Shown here: positions 26,060 to 34,326 of the stretch, in pieces | How positions within the stretch are numbered: position 1 is the stretch's first letter | Layout: the number at the start of each line of letters is the position of its first letter | From: Verrucomicrobiia bacterium | GTDB taxonomy: Bacteria > Verrucomicrobiota > Verrucomicrobiia > Limisphaerales > JADLHS01 | Length of the DNA: 64,000 bases | Assembly: GCA_011525685.1 (NCBI GenBank) | Contig: WYBW01000009.1 | Coordinates: 1-64,000, forward strand | Reading direction: 5' to 3' | Translations under genes and position numbers: made by a program | Notes under the pieces: model-generated | Seen by the model: the letters and a program-made list of their open reading frames with translations, nothing else | The model's database searches: none | Told to the model about the DNA's origin: nothing

Positions 26060-26623
26060 CTACGCCCTTCGCTCCCGAATACTCGCCAGAATGTCCGCCA
26101 CGACCTCCCCCTTCGGCTTCGCGCCTTGCGGGCCGCCGTGGTGCAGGCGCACGGAAACGTTGCCGGCTTCCATGTCCTTCGGGCCAATGACCAGCATCGT
26201 GTGGACGCGCAGTTGTTCCGCGTTGGCAATCTTCGCCTTGAACGGCGTGGCGCTGAAATCTGAATCCACGCGCACCATGTTCGCGCGCAGTTCGGCCACG
26301 ATGGGCTGGGCGTAGTTGATCAACGCCTCGTCGTCGTTGAGCGTGATGACGCGCACCTGATCCGGCGCGAGCCAGAGCGGGAAGTTGCCCGCGTAATGCT
26401 CGATGAGGAAGCCGATGAAACGCTCGTGCGTGCCCAGCGGCGCGCGATGGATGCACAACGGCGTCTTGTTCGAGTTGTCCTTGTCGCGGTAGGTCAGGCC
26501 GAACTTGGCGGGCACGGCGAAGTCCACCTGGTTCGTGGCGATGGTGAATTCGCGGCCGATGGCGCTCCACACCTGCACGTCAATCTTCGGCCCGTAGAAC
26601 GCCGCCTCGCTGGCGACCTCCAC
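26060..26623 (-). pseudogene. thrS: Duplicated 3' end of thrS (anticodon-binding part only)
   Basis: Encodes the last ~187 residues of threonyl-tRNA synthetase, from EVASEAAFYGPKIDVQVWSA through IHRAPLGTHERFIGFL to ILASIRERRA. It lacks the rest of the catalytic domain. 26064-26623 matches 31130-31689 in the C-terminal half gene over 560 bp with scattered substitutions and no indels. At 26623 the match breaks abruptly, 9 bp from the stop of the long secreted-protein gene. This copy seems to keep the native stop (AGGGCGTAG); the other copy reads past this point for one more codon. It cannot be an active synthetase. Confidence 0.9.
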
Positions 26624-26631
26624 TTCTTACA

Positions 26632-29600
26632 TTACTGCACAAACAATTGGTAAAAGCGTTTCGCCTGCGGCGCGGTGCTTGGATCCTTCCAAACCGCAAG
26701 GCCGTCGGAGTCGAAGCTGAAGTCCTCAATTGGCGTATCAGTCCAGTTCAATAAATCCTCCGACGTGCTCATGTAATAGGAACGATTTGGCAAATATGGA
26801 AAATGGATGGTGACCCCACCTTGTCCAAGCATCTGCATGTGGACAAACAGACAACTGGAAGGATCATTCGGATCAGTTCCGAGAAGAAATTCATTGCGAT
26901 TGCTCAGGCCATCTCCGTCCCAATCTCCATCGAGGTCGTTTGGCCCCGTGCCGGGCAAGAGCGGACTGATGCCGAAGTGCTGCGTCGCCCAAGCGTCTTG
27001 GATTCCATCTCCATCCAAATCTTCCGATTGAAAGTCCGTCGCGATGATGGACGTGCCGGTGTTGTCTATGCGGAATGATGCCAGGCGATCACTGGTAAGG
27101 AGACGCTGGCCAAAGACGACATTCGAAAAAGTGGATGCGATGCTCCCACATTGAATTAGAACGAAGCTTTGTGAATTGGAGACAGCCACGCCTGGATCGA
27201 TGGAAATTCGCAGATTCCCAGCCAACGAAATGCTCCCGGTGACGGTGAGGGAACTGTTTTGCGGAGAGCCCGGCGCACCGGCAATGGAGAGGGCGAGTTC
27301 GGACGTGGGATCGAACACAAGATTGCTCTGAATCGTGATCGTCGAAGGCCGAAATACCCCGCGGTTGGTAACCGGCCCGATGATGACCCCGCTCCCGATC
27401 AATCTTGCGTAGCGGCGGACTTCAAGCCCGCTACGACAGATGTTCGTGCCGCCAAGCAGCTTTAAGGTGGCAAGGTTTGTCCCATCCCCAATCCGGAGGG
27501 GAATACCGGTGGACAGGTCGCAGGCTGCCCATTCAGCATTGCCCGCGCGGATATTGAGGGCGGAGGTGGCGGCACTACCAGCGGTCACCTTGTCGGCGCG
27601 GAGCAATCCATTATTCAGATCAAGTGGCCCGTTCACGGTCAGGTTGGCAGTGCCAGCACTGTTGGTCACAAACAGTTGTCCGGATTGGATCGTCAACGCG
27701 GCCCGACCGAAGGTTGAGCTGCTCAACGACAAAGACGGAGATACAATTGAAGCCTTGCTGCTGACAACGACACGATTGGTAGCAAACGAAGAGAACGCTG
27801 CGCTGATGGTCAAGCCGCCGGTCAGCTTCCACAAGCTGCCTTCGCCAGAAATGTCTGCCGTTGAGCCCGAGAATGCATTCAAGACTCCATTGCTGGTGAA
27901 AAGATTTGCGCCGCTGGAAACTAGTAACCGGGACCGCGAACCCGACAGGACGATTTGAGTTGAACAATTCGCAACCGCGCTAACGCCTGCCAATGAGACG
28001 AGGGCACTCGATCCGCTGGCTAGGATTTGCGAACCAGAGAAGACACCCCCGGTTTGGACGAGAAACTGATTTTGGCTGCCGGCCACGGTCAGACCATTTG
28101 TGGCCATGCAGCTTGCGCCCGCGCCATTCAACAACAGGCGATTGTTGTTGCCGCTGCTTCCACCGATGGTGGCCGAACTGGCGAGCAGCTTGCCGCCATA
28201 TTCCACGAGCAGTTGGTTTTGTGAACCGCCCGCCCCGACCGAGATGGCATTGGGAGTCAACCAGGTTGAGCCGCTTCCGGATACCGTGGCGCTGGCGTTC
28301 GAGCTTGCCGAATCAAACCCCACGTGGCTCGTGCCGCCCGTATCGTCGCGGAACAATCCTCCCTGCTCCACCCGAAACCCTCCGGAAGTCAGAGTCACCG
28401 ACGCTGAAGAATCTGCCATGAACATGCCGCCACCCTGACCGATCACGAGCTGCTGACTCTGCCAACCACTCCCCGTCCCCATCCGAAGTCGCTCATACCC
28501 TCCCGATCCGGCCGCAAAGGTCTGGGAAACGACCGGTGCGTTTGTGGACCGTATCAACTCCAGCCCCAGCGCACCCGCAAGTCCCGCTGGCGGCGTTACT
28601 GGTGCGGTTGGCGTGTCGAGATAGGTCACCCAGCCGTCTTGAAACATTATGATCCCGCTTGGCACGGTGCCGTCGTTGTTGGGAATGATTCCGCCGCCCG
28701 CAATGACAAGTTTTCCGCCGTCTGATGTGATGGAACTTGCCTGAACCGAAATGCCAGCGGGCACGACAATATCCGTCGCCGGTAAATGAAGCCCGCCGGT
28801 GAACAGAAGGAAACCCTGCGAGCCCTGGAAACTGGACGTCTCGGACAAAGCAACCGGGCCGACGAATCGCAGAGTGCTGTTGCTGAGGATGATGTGGCCG
28901 CGATTTGTAAGCGTGCCGGTGATGGTGCCGTCGGTATTCGTCGCTGCCAAAGCCGAATTGGTTTCAATCAAGATTCCCCCGGCCTGTATCGCCGAAGTGC
29001 CTCCATTAAGAATCAACCCTGACCACGTTGAAGCATCGTTTCCACGGAATACCAAGGACGCCACCGACGCATTGGTGGCCTGGATCAACTGTAGAAAGGT
29101 TGAGCCGGAACGCTGAATCCGCCCCAAGTAATTCGGATTGCTTAAATCCAATTCAGCAGCGGTGGCGTTCCGAAAGGAAATCGTCGTGTCTGTGGTGGCG
29201 ATGGCATTGCTGGTTATGCTTGGTGTTCCTGAAGCGAATTCCAAGGTTGCTCCATTCACCAAAACCGTTGACGCGGGGGCCGTGCAATTGCTCGTTTGGA
29301 GTGTCGCTGCGTTACTCACCACGAGCGCTCCGCCTGTGCCAACGACGAGGTTCGGGGTAAGAAAACGGGAAGCAGGTCCGCTTAGAATCAGCAAACCCGA
29401 ACTCCCCGGCAAAGCGCTTATGCTCGCAGCATCAGCCTGGACCAAACCGCTGTTGACGCGAAGCGTTCCGCTTCCGGCACCGCCAACAACGAGCGTTGCT
29501 GTTTGTGAAGCATTTGTCACAAACGCCCGCCCGCCGGTCATCGTCACATTGCCGACGTCCCCGGCGAACACGCCAAGTTGCCATCCTCCGAGTTGTAATT

Positions 29601-30975
29601 CGCCGTTCAAAGAACCGATGATGGTATTCGCGCTTCCCGCGCGAAGCTCTCCCGCATCCAAATTGCCATGATGCCCCACGTAGAAGTTACCGAACGTTTG
29701 AATCACGGCGCTCGTTCCGCCAATCATGTTCAACTGATCGATTGAGCCACTTCCCCCCTCAACCCGCAATGTACCCACGTAGAAATTGAGAAGACCGATC
29801 CACAGGCTGCCGTCAGCCACATTCAAAAGATTACCGGGAGAGCTACCTGTTGAACCATATTGCATGTTGTTTGCCCAGAACTTGGCCCCATTCGTTATTA
29901 GAACCAGATTGTCCAAGTTGCCGATACCCCAGACCAACCCCACGCCCGCGTAGCCATTGATGTAGAACCACGAATTACTGCCAGTAACGGTAATTCGATT
30001 GCCGCCACCGTTGTTCAAAAAATAGGAATCCGGCCCCGGCTTGAATAGTCCACCATTGGTAATGATCAATGTTTGCTGTCCCGCATGAATTCCGAATTGC
30101 ATGAGTGCATCGTTGATCCAAGCGCTTCCGGGATCAGAAATAACCACCTTGTTGCCTATGCCGTCCGACAAACCCAACTGAACTTGGCGAGTCTGAAACG
30201 TTGCGCCGCCGCGAACATTGATTTCATTATAACTGTAGGCGTCCAAACCAGGGACGGTCAAAAGCGAATTCGAACCGAGGATGTTGAGGCGAGCGCGTTT
30301 GACACCGCCCGCCTCCCCGAGCGTCAGCCCCCCGTAATCGAACTGACCAGTAATGATCCGATTCGTTCCTCCGATCACATTCCAGACGAACAGGTTGCTG
30401 GCCGTCGTGCCGAGCGAGACCTTGCTGGCGTTGCTGACGGTTACGCCTTGCAGCGTCGTCAATTCTCCGTGCCCAAATGTCAGGATGGATCGGGTCCCGT
30501 TCGTCGCCAATAATACGTCAGCCACTACGCTGGCACCGCGCAAAGCCAGCTCTCCGGTCCCGATACGTCCAATCGACAAAACACCCGCGCCCGCTTCATT
30601 CGTCACGATCAAAGAACCGCTGACCGCTGTAACCCGCGAAGTGGCACCCATCGTCTCGCCAACCCGCCAGGCATTCGTCAACCTCCACAATCCGGCTATG
30701 GACTGGGTAACGACCCCGTGGTGGAAGTAGGCTGCCGAATTTGTTGCGTCAACATCAACGGTGAATGTATATGCGCCGGCGTTCGTGAACACAACATCAT
30801 CCGGGGCAGCCGGAGTACCGTTCGGCGACCAGTTTGAGTGGGCGGAATAAACTCCGCCCGTCGAATTCGTCCAGTATGAAATCCCCGCCCCCGCTTTGAT
30901 TGCAGACATTGCCCAGAAAAGTGAAAACAAAACCAGCTTCAAAAGGCATCCGGCACGAAGAGATAGCTCGTTCAT
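26632..30975 (-). CDS. Very long secreted beta-repeat protein (autotransporter-like passenger)
   Basis: 1447 residues. A signal peptide is clear (MNELSLRAGCLLKLVLFSLF, cleavage near AGA). The body is Gly/Asn/Thr/Ser-rich with many short repeats of the type SGSGSTWLTPNAISVGAGGS and LTIQSGQLFVTNSAG, as in beta-helix passengers of autotransporter-like proteins of Verrucomicrobiota. The C-terminus carries a calcium-binding-like motif (DLDGDGIQDAW and DGDWDGDGLSNRNEF) but no membrane beta-barrel that I can recognise. Probably cell-surface or released. The gene is bounded by two direct copies of the thrS 3' end. Its Gly/Asn-rich composition differs from its neighbours, consistent with transfer or recent insertion. 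A short palindrome (27408-27435) lies within it. Confidence 0.85.
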   Translation of the reverse strand: MNELSLRAGCLLKLVLFSLFWAMSAIKAGAGISYWTNSTGGVYSAHSNWSPNGTPAAPDDVVFTNAGAYTFTVDVDATNSAAYFHHGVVTQSIAGLWRLTNAWRVGETMGATSRVTAVSGSLIVTNEAGAGVLSIGRIGTGELALRGASVVADVLLATNGTRSILTFGHGELTTLQGVTVSNASKVSLGTTASNLFVWNVIGGTNRIITGQFDYGGLTLGEAGGVKRARLNILGSNSLLTVPGLDAYSYNEINVRGGATFQTRQVQLGLSDGIGNKVVISDPGSAWINDALMQFGIHAGQQTLIITNGGLFKPGPDSYFLNNGGGNRITVTGSNSWFYINGYAGVGLVWGIGNLDNLVLITNGAKFWANNMQYGSTGSSPGNLLNVADGSLWIGLLNFYVGTLRVEGGSGSIDQLNMIGGTSAVIQTFGNFYVGHHGNLDAGELRAGSANTIIGSLNGELQLGGWQLGVFAGDVGNVTMTGGRAFVTNASQTATLVVGGAGSGTLRVNSGLVQADAASISALPGSSGLLILSGPASRFLTPNLVVGTGGALVVSNAATLQTSNCTAPASTVLVNGATLEFASGTPSITSNAIATTDTTISFRNATAAELDLSNPNYLGRIQRSGSTFLQLIQATNASVASLVFRGNDASTWSGLILNGGTSAIQAGGILIETNSALAATNTDGTITGTLTNRGHIILSNSTLRFVGPVALSETSSFQGSQGFLLFTGGLHLPATDIVVPAGISVQASSITSDGGKLVIAGGGIIPNNDGTVPSGIIMFQDGWVTYLDTPTAPVTPPAGLAGALGLELIRSTNAPVVSQTFAAGSGGYERLRMGTGSGWQSQQLVIGQGGGMFMADSSASVTLTSGGFRVEQGGLFRDDTGGTSHVGFDSASSNASATVSGSGSTWLTPNAISVGAGGSQNQLLVEYGGKLLASSATIGGSSGNNNRLLLNGAGASCMATNGLTVAGSQNQFLVQTGGVFSGSQILASGSSALVSLAGVSAVANCSTQIVLSGSRSRLLVSSGANLFTSNGVLNAFSGSTADISGEGSLWKLTGGLTISAAFSSFATNRVVVSSKASIVSPSLSLSSSTFGRAALTIQSGQLFVTNSAGTANLTVNGPLDLNNGLLRADKVTAGSAATSALNIRAGNAEWAACDLSTGIPLRIGDGTNLATLKLLGGTNICRSGLEVRRYARLIGSGVIIGPVTNRGVFRPSTITIQSNLVFDPTSELALSIAGAPGSPQNSSLTVTGSISLAGNLRISIDPGVAVSNSQSFVLIQCGSIASTFSNVVFGQRLLTSDRLASFRIDNTGTSIIATDFQSEDLDGDGIQDAWATQHFGISPLLPGTGPNDLDGDWDGDGLSNRNEFLLGTDPNDPSSCLFVHMQMLGQGGVTIHFPYLPNRSYYMSTSEDLLNWTDTPIEDFSFDSDGLAVWKDPSTAPQAKRFYQLFVQ
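27408..27435. repeat. Short palindrome inside secreted-protein gene
   Basis: CGTAGCGGCGGACTT and AAGCCCGCTACG form a hairpin of the same style as the GTAGC...GCTAC elements at 17.8-24.5 kb. It encodes CRSGLEVRRYA on the minus strand, a charged patch in an otherwise Gly/Asn/Thr-rich protein. The frame stays open. Confidence 0.45.
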
Positions 30976-30999
30976 ACACGAACAAGTCTACTCCCGGAC

Positions 31000-31094
31000 A
31001 GGCTGTTGAAAACGCCTTTTTTCGAGTTAAAAAGCCATGTGCCCCCAATGATTTTGAGGGTCAATTCTTCAAAACACGCCCTTTTCAAGAGCCT
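31000..31094. repeat. 95-bp MITE-like element with 13-bp inverted ends
   Basis: AGGCTGTTGAAAA (31000-31012) and TTTTCAAGAGCCT (31082-31094) are inverted repeats with one mismatch. Ends of this kind (TTTTCAACAGCCT) occur on insertion sequences. It lies between the secreted-protein gene and the thrS C-terminal half, 35 bp from the edge of the 560-bp duplication. Confidence 0.6.
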
Positions 31095-31122
31095 GCTGAC
31101 TCTTGCGGGATAAAGCGTGGAA

Positions 31123-32223
31123 TCAACCTGCCCTTCGCTCCCGAATACTCGCCAGAATCTCCGCCACGACCTCCCCCTTCGGCTTCGCGCCTTGCGGGCC
31201 GCCGTGGTGCAGACGCACCGAGACGTTGCCGGCCTCCATGTCCTTCGGGCCAATGACCAGCATCGTGTGGACGCGCAGTTGTTCCGCGTTGGCAATCTTC
31301 GCCTTGAACGGCGTGGCGCTGAAATCCGAATCCACGCGCACCATGTTCGCGCGAAGTTCGTTCACGATGGGCTTGGCGTAGTTGATCAACGCTTCGTCGT
31401 CGTTGAGCGTGATGACGCGCACCTGATCCGGCGCGAGCCAGAGCGGGAAGTTGCCCGCGTAATGCTCGATGAGGAAGCCGATGAAACGCTCGTGCGTGCC
31501 GAGCGGCGCGCGATGGATGCACAACGGCGTCTTGTTCGAGTTATCCTTGTCGCGGTAGGTGAGGCCAAACTTGGCGGGCACGGCGAAGTCCACCTGGTTG
31601 GTGGCGATGGTGAATTCGCGGCCGATGGCGCTCCACACCTGCACGTCAATCTTCGGCCCGTAGAACGCCGCCTCGTTGGCGACCTCCACGTAGTTGATGC
31701 CGGATTCGCTCAACACCCGGCGCACCATGTCCTCGGTCTTCTTCCACAACTCCGGTTCGTTGACGTATTTCTTGCCCATGCCCTCCGGCGACGACGTGCT
31801 GAAGCGCATCTGGTATTTCTCCAGGCCAAAGAGCTTGAAGTATTTCAGATACATGTCGTTCACGGCGCGGAACTCGTCGGCGAACTGCTCCTCGGTGCAA
31901 TAGATGTGGGCGTCGTTCATGTTGAGCGATCGCACGCGCATGAGGCCGAACAACTCGCCGCTCTGCTCGTAGCGGTAGCAGCAGCCGTATTCCGCGAGGC
32001 GCAACGGCAGGTCGCGGTAACTGCGCGGTTCAGCCGCAAAGATGCGGTGATGATGCGGACAGTTCATGGCTTTGAGGTAGTAACTCTCCGCCTCGCCCAG
32101 CTTTTTCAATTCCGCGCGCAACTGGGACAACTCGTTGAACGCGGCGACAATCTCCATCGGCGCGGTGCTCGTTTTAACCGCCTGTTCAACCAACTCAAGT
32201 TCGGATTTCGTAATGACAGACAT
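31123..32223 (-). CDS. thrS: Threonyl-tRNA synthetase, C-terminal half (separate open reading frame)
   Basis: 366 residues from the ATG at 32223 (MSVITKSELELVEQ), 16 bp after the hicA stop; the longer frame would overlap hicA. Residues 1-48 are coiled-coil-like (FNELSQLRAELKKLGEAE). Then comes most of the class II catalytic core: YYLKAMNCPHHH with the zinc Cys, motif 2 (CCYRYEQSGELFGLMRVRSL), NDAHIYCTEEQ with the zinc His, and IHRAPLGTHERF with motif 3. The anticodon-binding domain follows, ending ILASIRERRAG. What is missing, the editing domain and motif 1, is encoded 3.5 kb upstream as another ORF. Whether the two chains form an active enzyme is not known. Confidence 0.9.
   Translation of the reverse strand: MSVITKSELELVEQAVKTSTAPMEIVAAFNELSQLRAELKKLGEAESYYLKAMNCPHHHRIFAAEPRSYRDLPLRLAEYGCCYRYEQSGELFGLMRVRSLNMNDAHIYCTEEQFADEFRAVNDMYLKYFKLFGLEKYQMRFSTSSPEGMGKKYVNEPELWKKTEDMVRRVLSESGINYVEVANEAAFYGPKIDVQVWSAIGREFTIATNQVDFAVPAKFGLTYRDKDNSNKTPLCIHRAPLGTHERFIGFLIEHYAGNFPLWLAPDQVRVITLNDDEALINYAKPIVNELRANMVRVDSDFSATPFKAKIANAEQLRVHTMLVIGPKDMEAGNVSVRLHHGGPQGAKPKGEVVAEILASIRERRAG
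31130..31689. repeat. 560-bp direct repeat (thrS 3' end), partner at 26064-26623
   Basis: The two copies lie in the same orientation, 5066 bp apart, aligned end to end without gaps. Outside the repeat the flanks differ at once on both sides. Recombination between them would delete the long secreted-protein gene and rebuild one native thrS 3' end. Confidence 0.88.
32150..32162. repeat. 13-bp short repeat at thrS break (partner 35803-35815)
   Basis: ATCTCCATCGGCG here and ATTTCCATCGGCG at 35803-35815 differ by one base. Both encode PMEI on the minus strand in the same codon phase. They mark the edges where the two thrS halves could be joined. Confidence 0.5.
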
Positions 32224-32239
32224 GGAGCGACGATTTGCT

Positions 32240-32455
32240 TCAAAGATTTTCCAACAACGCTTCAACGGTAATGCCAGCCTGCTTCAGAATGGACTGCAAC
32301 GTCTTTGGTTTGATTTCGCGGTGCATGGGCACACACGGATGCAGCGAACCTTTCACGTAATGCCGGTGCGAGCCGGTCTGCCGGACGAATTCAAAACCGA
32401 GCCGCTTCAAGGCGCGGCAAACCTCGTCTCCGGAAAGGTCGCGCGGCAGTTTCAC
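32240..32455 (-). CDS. hicA: HicA-family toxin (mRNA interferase)
   Basis: 71 residues, dsRBD-like HicA fold. The signature is RQTGSHRHYVKGSLHP with the active-site His in GSH, then VPMHREIKPKTLQSILKQAG. HicA cleaves mRNA and is held in check by HicB. Its start overlaps the stop of the HicB-like gene (ATGA), so antitoxin and toxin are coupled, antitoxin first. It lies directly upstream of the thrS C-terminal half, the next gene in the same operon direction. Confidence 0.92.
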   Translation of the reverse strand: MKLPRDLSGDEVCRALKRLGFEFVRQTGSHRHYVKGSLHPCVPMHREIKPKTLQSILKQAGITVEALLENL

Positions 32456-32673
32456 GCGACTGACGCGGACAAAACCGGATCCTGAACGAAATGAAGGCGG
32501 ATCGGCCAGCGCAACCGTTCGTCACCCTCGTCAAACCGGCACTGAACCAAATCGCGGATCATGGCGATCAACTCGTCGAGACTGCTTCCTTGCGTCGCCA
32601 TTTCCGGCTCATGGCAGACCGCGACGAGCATGTCGTCGTCCTGTTCGATTTCAAAAACGAGTTCCTTCTTCAT
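32452..32673 (-). CDS. hicB: HicB-like antitoxin (short form)
   Basis: 73 residues, the partial-RNase-H HicB fold without a DNA-binding tail: FEIEQDDDMLVAVCHEPEMA then TQGSSLDELIAMIRDLVQCRF. HicB proteins bind and neutralise HicA. The lack of a C-terminal helix-turn-helix is usual for this short group. It starts 2 bp after the stop of a second, shorter HicB-like gene. Confidence 0.88.
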   Translation of the reverse strand: MKKELVFEIEQDDDMLVAVCHEPEMATQGSSLDELIAMIRDLVQCRFDEGDERLRWPIRLHFVQDPVLSASVA

Positions 32674-32675
32674 AT

Positions 32676-32864
32676 TCAGGCGTAGCGCAGGCGGATGACT
32701 TTGGGCCGCTCCGTTTCCTTCTCGAAATGGCAGGACACGGCGTCCTTTACCATTGTGCGCAAATCATCCCAATCTTCGCCTTGCGTGAAAAGGCTGTGGC
32801 CGAGCGCGCGCGCCCAAAAGCCGCCCTCTTCCGCTTCACGCACTGCAAAAATGATTTCGCTCAT
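32676..32864 (-). CDS. Second short HicB-like protein
   Basis: 62 residues: IFAVREAEEGGFWARALGHS then FTQGEDWDDLRTMVKDAVSC, the same strand-helix pattern as the HicB-like protein after it (ALGHSLFTQGEDWDDLRTMV versus EPEMATQGSSLDELIAMIRD). The two look like a tandem duplication or a pair of subunits. No second HicA gene is present to match it. Confidence 0.8.
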   Translation of the reverse strand: MSEIIFAVREAEEGGFWARALGHSLFTQGEDWDDLRTMVKDAVSCHFEKETERPKVIRLRYA

Positions 32865-32893
32865 GGCTCAAGCATGTCTGGCCGCACCCAATC

Positions 32894-33109
32894 TTACAAG
32901 GCTGCCGTTGGCAACCCGCTCTTGCTGTGTTCAAGCACCGCAATCGCATCCTCGCGCTTGACTGTGGGAAAGCACTCCAGAAATTCATCCAGCGACAAGT
33001 TGTCCTCCAGATACTCGAAGAGCGACTGCACGGGCACGCGCGTGCCGTGAAACACCGGCGCGCCGCTCATGATCTCCGGATCAACTTCGATGGGCAGATT
33101 CGCTTTCAC
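32894..33109 (-). CDS. DUF433 antitoxin-like protein
   Basis: 71 residues with the DUF433 pattern: VDPEIMSGAPVFHGTRVPVQ, LFEYLEDNLSLDEFLECFP, and VKREDAIAVLEHS. DUF433 proteins are usually the antitoxin partner of a DUF5615 PIN-like toxin. No DUF5615 gene follows; the HicB-like genes do, 29 bp downstream, so this is an orphan antitoxin or the first gene of a mixed four-gene operon. Confidence 0.9.
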   Translation of the reverse strand: MKANLPIEVDPEIMSGAPVFHGTRVPVQSLFEYLEDNLSLDEFLECFPTVKREDAIAVLEHSKSGLPTAAL

Positions 33110-33157
33110 GCGAACAGAATACGAGCAACGCCGCGAAAAGACAAAGCCGTTTCAAGC

Positions 33158-33239
33158 AGGGCTGCAAGCCCGGCAGACTATAGCCCAGGGCAACGCCCTG
33201 GGTGCATCGTCAAAAGAAATCCAAAGCCCTGAAAGGGCG
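33158..33239. repeat. Palindromic repeat TAGCCCAGGGCAACGCC, copy 1
   Basis: An 82-bp unit: AGGGCTGCAAGCCCG, TAGCCCAGGGCAACGCCCTG, GTGCATCGTCAA and AGCCCTGAAAGGGCG in order. The copy at 34327-34410 has the same order in inverted orientation. Confidence 0.8.
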
Positions 33240-33284
33240 GCAGAACTCTCGCCAATCAGCCGCCGCCTCGATATTCTCCCCGCC

Positions 33285-33653
33285 ATGCCGACAGACCAAA
33301 CCTTTCACAGCCGGGTGCTTGCCGACGGGCACGCCGAACTCACGGGCGAAGGCAAGCAACAGAAAATCCGCTACATCGCCGCCGACCACACCGAGCGTTA
33401 CGCCGACCCCGAGGAACAGGTCCGCGCCGAGTTCTGGGCCGAACTGATTTGCCACTACGGCTACGAGCCGGAACGCATCGGCTTTGAAATCACCGTGCCG
33501 CGCCGCACGCCAGCGGACCGCGCCGACATCGTCGTCTTCCACGACCGCGAGCAGAAGCGCCCCTTTGCGGTCATTGAGTGCAAACGCGATGGCGTGACCG
33601 ACGCCGAATTCAGCCAGGCCGTTGAGCAGGCCTGCGGCAATCGCGCCAAGTGA
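33285..33653 (+). CDS. HsdR-N-like restriction protein fragment
   Basis: 122 residues from the ATG at 33285. It matches the N-terminal nuclease-fold domain of type I restriction HsdR-like proteins: GKQQKIRYIAADHTERYADP, EEQVRAEFWAELICHYGYEP, and the D...ECK nuclease core in RADIVVFHDREQKRPFAVIE followed by CKRDGV. HsdR proteins are near 1000 residues, so this is a truncated end. After the stop the same frame stays open for 53 more codons of unrelated helical sequence. It starts on the plus strand, divergent from the DUF433 operon. Confidence 0.75.
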   Translation: MPTDQTFHSRVLADGHAELTGEGKQQKIRYIAADHTERYADPEEQVRAEFWAELICHYGYEPERIGFEITVPRRTPADRADIVVFHDREQKRPFAVIECKRDGVTDAEFSQAVEQACGNRAK

Positions 33654-33815
33654 AAGGCAAAACCACTGGCTCGTCTGGTCGCCGCCGAAGTCATCCGCCG
33701 TCGTGAAACCGCGCGCCGCCTGCGGGCCGAGGCCGCCCGCGAATGGGCCGCCGCCAAAGCGTGGTTCGAATCCGAACTGCTGGGCCGCCCCGCGAACCCG
33801 GAGCGCAACTCGTAA
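33654..33815 (+). pseudogene. In-frame remnant after HsdR-N stop
   Basis: The frame continues after the TGA at 33651 without a start: LVAAEVIRRRETARRLRAEA, AREWAAAKAWFESELLG and a TAA at 33813. The helical, Arg/Ala-rich sequence looks like the tail of another restriction-modification-type protein. This suggests an internal deletion that fused two gene ends. A repeat element begins just after it. Confidence 0.5.
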
Positions 33816-33837
33816 CGCCGCTCGTTCCGCCCAGCGG

Positions 33838-34074
33838 CAATTTTCACGCCCGGCAGAACGCCAATGGCGTTCCACCCTTCAGCCCGGGGTTGGCGCGGGA
33901 GCGCCTACCCTGGGTCATCTGCGTGAACATTCCTCCCAACCCTGAAAGGGTTGCATCCCCAGTCGCGCGATTGGATGCAACCCCGTTGGGGTTGAAAATC
34001 ATTTACATGGCCCACCCAGGGTAGCTCGTGCCTCGCAACCCTGGGCTGGTGGGCAGAACGCCGTTGGCGTTCAC
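33838..34074. repeat. Imperfect long palindromic repeat
   Basis: CCTACCCTGGGTCAT near 33905 is inverted as CCCACCCAGGGTAG near 34011. Inside, CAACCCTGAAAGGGTTGCAT and GGATGCAACCCCGTTGGGGT form a nested palindrome. GGCAGAACGCC occurs at both outer ends. It cuts between the two defence-gene remnants. Confidence 0.65.
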
Positions 34075-34306
34075 CCGAGCCACGCGCGAAGCCCTCGACC
34101 ATCTGCCCATCCGCCACGACGACCACGCCGGATTCATCGCCGGACTCCAAAAGCTGCTCGACCCCGTCGAGCGCGCCCGCAACTGCGTCGCGCATCACCG
34201 CACCATTCCCAAACGCACGCTCGACGACTACCCCCAAGCCCGCGAAGACCTGCACCGGGCCATCCAAGAATTCTGGGACAAGGTAAAACAAGATCCGATG
34301 GCGTGA
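34075..34306 (+). pseudogene. HEPN-like protein remnant (3' end)
   Basis: 77 residues of real-looking sequence: ATREALDHLPIRHDDHAGFI, LLDPVERARNCVAHHRTIPK and DDYPQAREDLHRAIQEFW. The ARNCVAHH segment has the R-x4-H motif of HEPN RNase domains, as in Swt1-type HEPN proteins that accompany type I restriction systems. The 5' part has been replaced by the repeat to its left, so no native start remains; a GTG at 34028 lies inside the repeat. Confidence 0.55.
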
Positions 34307-34326
34307 GTTGCACGTGGCCGTTCTGT

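Noticed and set aside
33069..33284. Longer N-terminus for the HsdR-N-like protein
   Set aside because: These 72 codons are translated from a palindromic repeat; the ATG at 33285 directly precedes conserved sequence.
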